Of a stretch of 64,000 nucleotides of DNA, positions 58,615 to 64,000 are shown piece after piece. The DNA is taken from positions 124,001 to 188,000 of the forward strand of contig NZ_JAGGLV010000013.1 of the NCBI RefSeq assembly GCF_017874735.1, given 5' to 3'. The position numbers were made by a program, and so were the translations under genes. The notes under the pieces were generated by a model that was given only the letters and a program-made list of their open reading frames with translations, made no database searches and was not told the DNA's origin. How positions within the stretch are numbered: the stretch's first letter is position 1; each line of letters starts with the position of its first letter. Origin of the DNA: Paenibacillus silagei. GTDB lineage: Bacteria; Bacillota; Bacilli; Paenibacillales; Paenibacillaceae.

Positions 58615-59451
58615 ATGATAGACTACACTGATGAATTACCGCCGCATACAGAGAAATATGTCGGTGAGCATGATCTCTACCTGGAGATTTATAAGGGAGA
58701 GGAGGCGCGGGAAGGCCAAAAACAGGAAGATAGGGTACCCCTGCTGTTTGTGCATGGTGCGTATACCGGAAGCTGGATGTGGAGCAAGTACCTTCCCCAT
58801 TTCATCCGTGAAGGCTGGACCTGTTATGTGATGAATCTGAGAAGTCATTACCGGAGCCGGGTGCTGGATATGACACAGATTACCTTTGAAGATTATCTGG
58901 AGGATATCCATGAGATAGTGCAGTTAATTCAGGCTGAATGCGGAGCTGCTCCTGTCCTGATCGGGTTCAGTATGGGCGGGATCCTCAGCCAGAAGGTGGC
59001 GGAGACAGCCGGGCTGGCCGGGCTTGTGCTGATGGATTCAAGTATATGCAGAGAGGTACATGAGGAGGTCCCTTATACGGATATCGTTAAGACAGTACCG
59101 GGTAACGTAGTACCCGCACCGGTCCGCGAAGAGGAGATCAGCCTGGATGAGACGGCAGAAGACATAGCGTTTCAGCGAAAATACCTGACGATGGAGTCCG
59201 CCAAGGCGTTTAGAACCTTCTCTTATCACTTTGGGGCAGATGGGGTATCCGTAGACAGCAGAAACATTGCTTGTCCTTGTCTGGTAATCCATGCGGTTAA
59301 CAGTGATGAGGATGAGCGCCGGGGCAGAGCCAATGCAGCGTATTTCCGCGCAGCCTACGCAGGTCTTTGGGGCACCACCCATACCGGCCTGCTCGTAGGA
59401 CAGCGCTATCAGGAAGCGGCACAGACGATCCTGCGGTGGTTAGCAAGATAA
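58615..59451 (+). CDS. alpha/beta hydrolase
   Basis: 278 residues, GAGAGGA 8 nt before ATG. LLFVHGAYTGSWMWSKYLPHF is the HG oxyanion loop; LIGFSMGGILSQKVAE contains the G-x-S-x-G nucleophile elbow (Ser near residue 122); CLVIHAVNSDEDE holds the acid; the late WGTTHTGLLVG region supplies the His. It lacks a signal peptide and is probably an esterase or lactonase of unknown substrate. As the target of the adjacent MarR it may clear the compound that MarR senses. Confidence 0.88.
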   Translation: MIDYTDELPPHTEKYVGEHDLYLEIYKGEEAREGQKQEDRVPLLFVHGAYTGSWMWSKYLPHFIREGWTCYVMNLRSHYRSRVLDMTQITFEDYLEDIHEIVQLIQAECGAAPVLIGFSMGGILSQKVAETAGLAGLVLMDSSICREVHEEVPYTDIVKTVPGNVVPAPVREEEISLDETAEDIAFQRKYLTMESAKAFRTFSYHFGADGVSVDSRNIACPCLVIHAVNSDEDERRGRANAAYFRAAYAGLWGTTHTGLLVGQRYQEAAQTILRWLAR

Positions 59452-59477
59452 TGTAATGAATCAAGTGCAACAAATAA

Positions 59478-59519
59478 AAGGCCGCCTGAACCGGGATGCT
59501 CCCGTTCCTTAGCGGCCTT
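59478..59519. terminator. hairpin between the hydrolase and the small gene at 59565
   Basis: AAGGCCGC (59478) pairs with GCGGCCTT (to 59519), with CGGGA/TCCCG inside. Minus strand: followed by TTATT; plus strand: TTAACC. It is probably bidirectional. Confidence 0.65.
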
Positions 59520-59564
59520 AACCTAATAGGTGAAGGGTGTTCTATATATACATCAAACTGTAAA

Positions 59565-59750
59565 TTAGTGAAATTTGACAGTCTTGATGCGCGATTCCTG
59601 CTCGTAAGTTAGCGGGCTTGGCGTTGGCGGTGTGTGCAGATGGCGGTGTGCGCTGTATTCCATTCTCCGGTAATCCTCTTCTCCGGAAGCCATCCCCGGC
59701 TGCCACATCCCGGTTACCCAATTCTTCAGTTCCTTAATTCCTGCCAGCAT
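59565..59750 (-). CDS. small hypothetical protein, 61 residues
   Basis: MLAGIKELKNWVTGMWQPGMASGEEDYRRME, then a His/Pro-rich stretch and TYEQESRIKTVKFH. AAGGAGG lies 9 nt before ATG 59750; ATG 59759 abuts it. There is no recognised family. Composition is hydrophilic with one amphipathic helix at the start. Confidence 0.55.
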   Translation of the reverse strand: MLAGIKELKNWVTGMWQPGMASGEEDYRRMEYSAHRHLHTPPTPSPLTYEQESRIKTVKFH

Positions 59751-59959
59751 TGCATTCATCCTCCTTGGCGATGAAATACGGTAATGAACCTCTGGGACAT
59801 CTCTTTTGGTTACGCTTTCATTATAGCATACATAATCCAAAAAGCAATGAAATGTCCGCCTGATAAAGACAAATAAATAAGGAATAATGTTGTGATAACT
59901 GGGTTTGTATTTGTATAAGAGAACAATGTCCTCGTGAGATGGACTGCGTGCGGGCAACA

Positions 59960-59990
59960 AAAAAAGCGGCAGCCGGGAGGGCGGTCGCTT
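59960..59990 (-). terminator. terminator of the coiled-coil protein gene
   Basis: On the minus strand AAGCGACCG... folds back on ...CGGCTGCCGCTT, followed by seven T (A run 59958-59965). Confidence 0.75.
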
Positions 59991-60002
59991 AGTGGCGGGA
60001 TG

Positions 60003-60569
60003 TTATGCGGAAGCAGCTAAACGTTTCAATTCAGCTTCCTGATCTATAGAACGCCGGGCCAGTATATCCAGCGTTGCGTCATGTCCTCGCAGGCTTCGGT
60101 CGATCCGCTCCAGAGAATCCCGGCCAGCAACGACTTCAGTGTTGACCTCGGACACCGCCTGCTGAATAAGCGGAATCAGCTTGGTATCTTCTTTGATGCT
60201 TTCGATATCAGCCTTGACGGTAACGATATCATCCTTGATGGTAAGGATGTCGGCCTTGACGTTTTCAATTTCATCCTTGATGATCACCAGCTCGGCCGTA
60301 ATTTCAGACTTGAATGCAGTGAATTCTGACTGAAGATTTTGAACATCGGCCTTGAGTCCTGAAATTTCGGATTTGATCCCTGTGATTTCAGACTTCATTC
60401 CTGTAACTTCGGATTTAACTCCTGAAATTTCGGATTTTAGTTCTGTGATTTCGGACTTCATTCCTGTAACTTCGAATTTAACTCCTGAAATTTCAGATTT
60501 CATTCCGTTAATTTCGGACTTTACTCCTTGCAGCTCGGCAAGAATCTGCTGGAGAATTACATCGCTCAT
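60003..60569 (-). CDS. heptad-repeat coiled-coil protein
   Basis: 188 residues from ATG 60569 (AAGGAG about 10 nt upstream). About 15 tandem heptads of the form [GE]-[VMIL]-K-[SAD]-[ED]-[IV]-x run from residue 17 to 125, giving a long parallel coiled coil. This is followed by a less regular helical end (DTKLIPLIQQAVSEV, RRSIDQEAELKRLAA). There is no signal or membrane segment. The near-identical heptads at DNA level show recent expansion. The role is unknown; similar Paenibacillaceae and Bacillus proteins are called coiled-coil or tail-like without function. Confidence 0.8.
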   Translation of the reverse strand: MSDVILQQILAELQGVKSEINGMKSEISGVKFEVTGMKSEITELKSEISGVKSEVTGMKSEITGIKSEISGLKADVQNLQSEFTAFKSEITAELVIIKDEIENVKADILTIKDDIVTVKADIESIKEDTKLIPLIQQAVSEVNTEVVAGRDSLERIDRSLRGHDATLDILARRSIDQEAELKRLAASA

Positions 60570-60824
60570 AGGGCACAGCTCCTTAGATAGGGTTGGAATA
60601 GGACTGCTGCTTGAAGGGGGGATACCTGCGGAATAGGTACAGGTCATTATAGCATATTTGCGTCATTATTGGGTGCTGCTGTAAAAAGAATTCCATGAAC
60701 ATATTGGACATTAGAAAACGGATACTTAAATTTATAAATATACAAAATAGGACAATGGGTGTACTATGTATGTGAATAAATTCGCATGAAGCGTAACCGA
60801 TAAGAGATGGGGGAATCAAGATCC

Positions 60825-61823
60825 ATGAAGACAAGAAACTGGAAACACCTTATGAAGCTAGTCGTGCTGACTGCTGCTGTCAGTGTAGTAGCTGCCGGAT
60901 GCGGTAGCGCAAATCAGGCAGGAAATGCCAAAGATACTAATACAGGAGCTGCTACAGCTGTACCTGCTGAGGCCGTTACGATATCGCTGGGACTGCTGCC
61001 ATCCATCGATGCAATTCCTTTTATTATTGCCCATGAGCAGGGATTTGATCAGAAGCATCATGTGAACCTGGATATCCAGACCTTCAAGAGCGCGAAGGAT
61101 CGTGATGTGGCTTTTCAGGCGGGTAAGGTAGATGGCCTCAGTGCGGATCTGGTGGCGATCTCGATCTATAATGAAGCAGGACTCGATGTCAAAATCACCA
61201 GCACGACCACAGGTGAATTCGACCTGCTGACCGGAAATGATGAAGTGAAAGAGGTAAAGGATCTGAAGGGGAAGACCGTCATCCTGTCCAAGAATACCTC
61301 AACCCAGTATACCGTTGCCATGATGCTGAAGCAGGCAGGCCTGACGGAAGCCGATATTACTGTAACGGAAGTGCCGCAGATTCCAACGCGTCTGGAGCTG
61401 CTTAAGAATCATAAGGCGGATTCGGCTGTTTTGCCGGAGCCTTTTGTCACCATGGGCCGTACTGCCGGTCTGCGCGTTCTCAGCTCCACCCATAGTGCGG
61501 GGATCAATCCGTTTGTGCTGGCTTTTCCGCAGAGTGCCATTGATGCCAAGGGTCAAGGAATCCGCGATATGTACGCCGCTTATGATGAGGCTGTCGATTA
61601 TATGAAGACGCATGACCAATCGGAATATATCGACCTGATTATTAAGGAAGTGGGCTATCCCGATACGCTGAAGAATGAGATCAAGGTGCCGGAGTATCTG
61701 CCTGCGAACCAGGTGGATGTGAAGGAAGTGGAGGCTGCTTTTGCCTGGGCCCGTGAAAAAGGACTGCTGACCAAAACGCTATCGGCTGAAGATGTGATCT
61801 CCGATGTCCAGTTTAAAAAATAA
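60825..61823 (+). CDS. ABC transporter substrate-binding lipoprotein, NitT/TauT (NMT1) type
   Basis: 332 residues from ATG 60825. The signal peptide VVLTAAVSVVAAGC ends in a lipobox. LGLLPSIDAIPFIIAHEQGFDQKHHVNLDIQTF and DLKGKTVILSKNTSTQYTVAMMLKQAGL are typical of NMT1/SsuA/TauA-type binding proteins for sulfonates, thiamine precursors or related small molecules. It is followed by the ATPase and permease with overlaps, making a complete three-gene importer. The substrate is not inferable. ATG 60807 would add six residues without a ribosome site. Confidence 0.9.
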   Translation: MKTRNWKHLMKLVVLTAAVSVVAAGCGSANQAGNAKDTNTGAATAVPAEAVTISLGLLPSIDAIPFIIAHEQGFDQKHHVNLDIQTFKSAKDRDVAFQAGKVDGLSADLVAISIYNEAGLDVKITSTTTGEFDLLTGNDEVKEVKDLKGKTVILSKNTSTQYTVAMMLKQAGLTEADITVTEVPQIPTRLELLKNHKADSAVLPEPFVTMGRTAGLRVLSSTHSAGINPFVLAFPQSAIDAKGQGIRDMYAAYDEAVDYMKTHDQSEYIDLIIKEVGYPDTLKNEIKVPEYLPANQVDVKEVEAAFAWAREKGLLTKTLSAEDVISDVQFKK

Positions 61824-62586
61824 CGGTCTCCGCATTAATCAGCTCCATGTAGCTTATCAGAACGGGCAGCTGGCCCTGGGGGAAATGAGCCTGACCCTGC
61901 CGGAGCACGGGATTTACACGGTGATCGGCCCCTCGGGCAGCGGCAAATCCACGCTGCTGCGGGCGATTGCCGGACTGCTGCCTGGTTACGAGGGGGAACT
62001 GCTTTTCAATGGCAGATCTGTCCATGACAAGGACACGCTAATCGGGCTCGTGCCGCAGAATTATGGCCTGCTGCCCTGGAAGACGGTCAAAGACAATATC
62101 GGTATTGCAATGCGGATCGCCCGTCCGGACGGGGCAGGCCGGGGTAGGCGGGAGCAGGACCGGCAAATTATGCATTGGCTTGAATCCATGGGAATCGCCC
62201 AGCTCGCTGGCCGGTTTCCGCTCTCGCTGAGCGGCGGTCAGCAGCAGCGGGTGGCCATTGCCCGCGCCTTTGCCATACTGCCGACGCTTCTGCTGCTGGA
62301 TGAGCCGTTCTCGGCGCTGGACGCCATTACGCGGGAAGGGCTGCAGCAGATTTTTATCGACAACTGGCAGGCGCATCCGGCGACCACGCTGTTCGTGACC
62401 CACGATGTGGAGGAGGCGATTCTCTTGGGACAGAAGATTATCATCATGCTGCCGGGCCAGCAGGAACCGCCGGAGATTCTCGATAACGCTACTGTATTTG
62501 CCATGAAGCATTCCCAGAAGCGGGAGAGCGATGAATACTTCGAGCAGACGAAGAGAATCCGAAAGGTAATGATGGAAAAATGGTAA
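61804..62586 (+). CDS. ABC transporter ATP-binding protein, NitT/TauT type
   Basis: 260 residues, overlapping the previous gene by 20 nt. GPSGSGKSTLLRAIAGLLPG is Walker A, VPQNYGLLPWKTVKDN the Q-loop with the LLPW variant seen in SsuB/TauB, LSGGQQQRVAIARAF the ABC signature, LLLLDEPFSALD Walker B, and FVTHDVEEAI the H-loop. It energises import with the permease at 62580. Its start is weak in ribosome site, which suggests coupling. Confidence 0.93.
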   Translation: MSSLKNNGLRINQLHVAYQNGQLALGEMSLTLPEHGIYTVIGPSGSGKSTLLRAIAGLLPGYEGELLFNGRSVHDKDTLIGLVPQNYGLLPWKTVKDNIGIAMRIARPDGAGRGRREQDRQIMHWLESMGIAQLAGRFPLSLSGGQQQRVAIARAFAILPTLLLLDEPFSALDAITREGLQQIFIDNWQAHPATTLFVTHDVEEAILLGQKIIIMLPGQQEPPEILDNATVFAMKHSQKRESDEYFEQTKRIRKVMMEKW

Positions 62587-63332
62587 AACGACGGCATTTT
62601 ATTCACCTGCTGCGCCTGCTGCTTGTTTTTGCCGGAATGAATGCGCTCTGGTATGTCGCTTATCTGCTCATGAATCACGCGATTCTTCCCAGCCCGGGCG
62701 CGGTCTATAAGGCAATGTTTCAGCTTGGGGCCCATGATGTGGCGCTGAATGTCGGCTACAGTCTGATGCGCATCACTGAAGGTGTGCTGCTGGCTCTGCT
62801 GCTCGGTCTGCTGGCCGGTCTGCTAATGGGCCGCTCTCCTTTCTGGAACCGGATATTGGACCCGGTCGTCTATCTGACCTATCCGATTCCCAAAATTGCG
62901 CTGCTGCCGGTGGTTATGCTCTTCTTCGGTCTCGGAGAAACCTCCAAGGTGCTGATGATTATGCTGATCCTGCTGTTTCAGGTCATTATCTCGGTACGTG
63001 ATGGTGTGAAGGCCATCCCCGAGAGTACTTATGATGTACTGACGAGTATTGGTGCCAGCACGATGCAGAAATTCTGGAATGTGACGCTTCCCGGCGCTTT
63101 ATCGGTGATCCTCAGTACGATTCGCATTTCGCTGGGTACAGCGATTTCCGTACTCTTTTTCACCGAAATCTACGGCACGGAGCATGGCATGGGCTTCTTT
63201 ATCATGGATGCCTGGCTGCGGCTGGACTACCCTGAGATGTATGCCGGAATTATGCTGTTCAGTCTGGTGGGATTCGTGCTGTTCCTGCTGGTGGATGTGC
63301 TGGATTACAGATTCATGAAGTGGCGGAGATAG
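62580..63332 (+). CDS. ABC transporter permease, NitT/TauT type
   Basis: 250 residues, five to six hydrophobic segments. ESTYDVLTSIGASTMQKFWNVTLPGAL is the EAA-like ATPase docking loop of SsuC/TauC permeases, and YPIPKIALLPVVMLFFGLGETSKV precedes it, as in the family. It starts within the last codons of the ATPase gene (ATGGTAA overlap). It is closed by a terminator. Confidence 0.93.
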   Translation: MVKRRHFIHLLRLLLVFAGMNALWYVAYLLMNHAILPSPGAVYKAMFQLGAHDVALNVGYSLMRITEGVLLALLLGLLAGLLMGRSPFWNRILDPVVYLTYPIPKIALLPVVMLFFGLGETSKVLMIMLILLFQVIISVRDGVKAIPESTYDVLTSIGASTMQKFWNVTLPGALSVILSTIRISLGTAISVLFFTEIYGTEHGMGFFIMDAWLRLDYPEMYAGIMLFSLVGFVLFLLVDVLDYRFMKWRR

Positions 63333-63359
63333 CCGCAGAGTATAACCATTCAACACAAT

Positions 63360-63396
63360 AAAGCCCGCTTCCCCAAATGGAGGAAACGGGCTTTTT
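63360..63396. terminator. terminator between the ABC operon and the TerC gene
   Basis: AAAGCCCGCTTCC pairs with GGAAACGGGCTTT (one bulge), then TTTTT on the plus strand. The minus strand has a shorter T run, so it may serve both convergent genes. Confidence 0.88.
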
Positions 63397-63440
63397 GGTA
63401 TGTTTAAAGCATAACAGAAGCGCTTAAGATCTTTCCCGGA

Positions 63441-64000
63441 TTATTTACCGAGCTGCTTATCGACTTCCTTGACTGGGTTTTCGCCGACATTCTCTTCGGT
63501 CTTGACACTGCTCATGAACCAGCCTGTAGCTGCAATGATGATCAGAACTACATAGAAGGTCAGTTTCCACCAGGTGCTGTGTGCGAAGTCTTCGGACAAT
63601 ACACCCAGAGCAGGATGGGCCAACGTGATGACTGCGAGCTTAACTCCTACCCAGCCGACGATGAAGAAGGCAGCAACCTCAAGACCCGGACGGGTATGAA
63701 GCAGCTTAACGAAGAAGGAAGCAGCGAATCGCATAATAACGAGACCAATGAACCCGCCCGCGAAGATTACAAGGAACTGTCCGCCGTCGAGGCCGCCGAT
63801 GTTGCGGATACCACTTGCCGGAAGAGCAACGGCCAGGGCTACGGCTGCGAGGATGGAGTCTACGGCAAAGGCAATATCTGCTACCTCGACCTTAAGTACG
63901 GTGAACCAGAAGCTGGCTTTCTTCTTATTTACAGCTCCAGGGCTTCCGCTTTCAGCGGCGTCTTCCGTGACCGGCTTAGCGAATAACACTTTTCGGAAGA
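63441..64000 (-). CDS. TerC-family integral membrane protein, C-terminal part
   Basis: The frame is open to the right edge, so the start lies outside (the GTG at 63989 is internal). ADIAFAVDSILAAVALAVAL carries the conserved Asp-Ser pair of TerC membrane segments, GGLDGGQFLVIFAGGFIGLVIMRFAA and GLEVAAFFIVGWVGVKL follow, and the tail is hydrophilic. TerC/YkoY/YceF-type proteins are implicated in manganese export and metallation of exported enzymes, often under a Mn riboswitch, which would lie beyond the window. About 187 residues are visible. Confidence 0.87.
   Translation of the reverse strand, partial: FRKVLFAKPVTEDAAESGSPGAVNKKKASFWFTVLKVEVADIAFAVDSILAAVALAVALPASGIRNIGGLDGGQFLVIFAGGFIGLVIMRFAASFFVKLLHTRPGLEVAAFFIVGWVGVKLAVITLAHPALGVLSEDFAHSTWWKLTFYVVLIIIAATGWFMSSVKTEENVGENPVKEVDKQLGK

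Overview
The window reads as a chromosomal stretch of a spore-forming, low-to-mid GC Gram-positive of the Paenibacillus type. Support comes from the GerE, Spo0E-like, YheC/YheD-like, YhcN-like and CgeB-like sporulation proteins, strong AGGAGG ribosome sites, TTG/GTG starts, an LTA-synthase-like enzyme, and CUT1 sugar ABC transporters of the LplB/YtcP type without their own ATPase. No rRNA, tRNA, CRISPR array, prophage or intact insertion sequence was seen.

Layout. 0-2.7 kb: end of a phosphoglycerate mutase gene, phosphatidylserine decarboxylase and a YheC/D ATP-grasp protein. 2.8-34.3 kb: a probable spore-surface glycosylation region. It holds a 1704-residue protein built from about 148 decapeptides, five GT2 and three GT4-like glycosyltransferases, two CgeB-like glycosyltransferases, a sugar nucleotidyltransferase, a UDP-GlcNAc 2-epimerase / 4,6-dehydratase / RmlD-like reductase trio, a further SDR, a methyltransferase, and four small proteins of which three are paralogous helical proteins. 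Interleaved are two acetyltransferases, a purine-riboswitch-controlled amidohydrolase, an LtaS-type phosphoglycerol transferase with a polytopic membrane protein, a Spo0E-like phosphatase and an AAA ATPase. Sigma-K-like promoter sequences (AC, 16-17 nt, CATANNNTA/TG) lie before two of these units and a matching -10 alone before a third. This fits late mother-cell expression, and gerE itself lies at 45 kb.

34.4-38.2 kb: a YhcN-like lipoprotein, then nagA-nagB with an RpiR-type regulator. 38.9-43.4 kb: a Fur-boxed iron uptake operon (EfeO/M-like lipoprotein, Tat-exported EfeB-like peroxidase, FTR1/EfeU-like permease). 43.6-45.3 kb: a LacI regulator and gerE. 45.4-56.5 kb: a carbohydrate locus (LacI regulator, BadF/NagK-type kinase, GH4, two ABC permeases, binding lipoprotein, secreted GHL10-like protein, intracellular GH84). 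It probably feeds GlcNAc-type sugars to NagA/NagB and is flanked by two related copies of the gerE terminator. 56.7-59.5 kb: a decayed nitroreductase, a divergent quinone-type oxidoreductase/HxlR pair, and a MarR-hydrolase unit with two identical perfect operators. 59.6-63.3 kb: two small genes and a NitT/TauT-type ABC transporter. The window ends in a TerC-family gene.

Intergenic DNA is rich in short tandem repeats (51-bp, 52-bp, 23-bp and hexamer units). All functions are read from sequence motifs and remembered family features; no database search was run.
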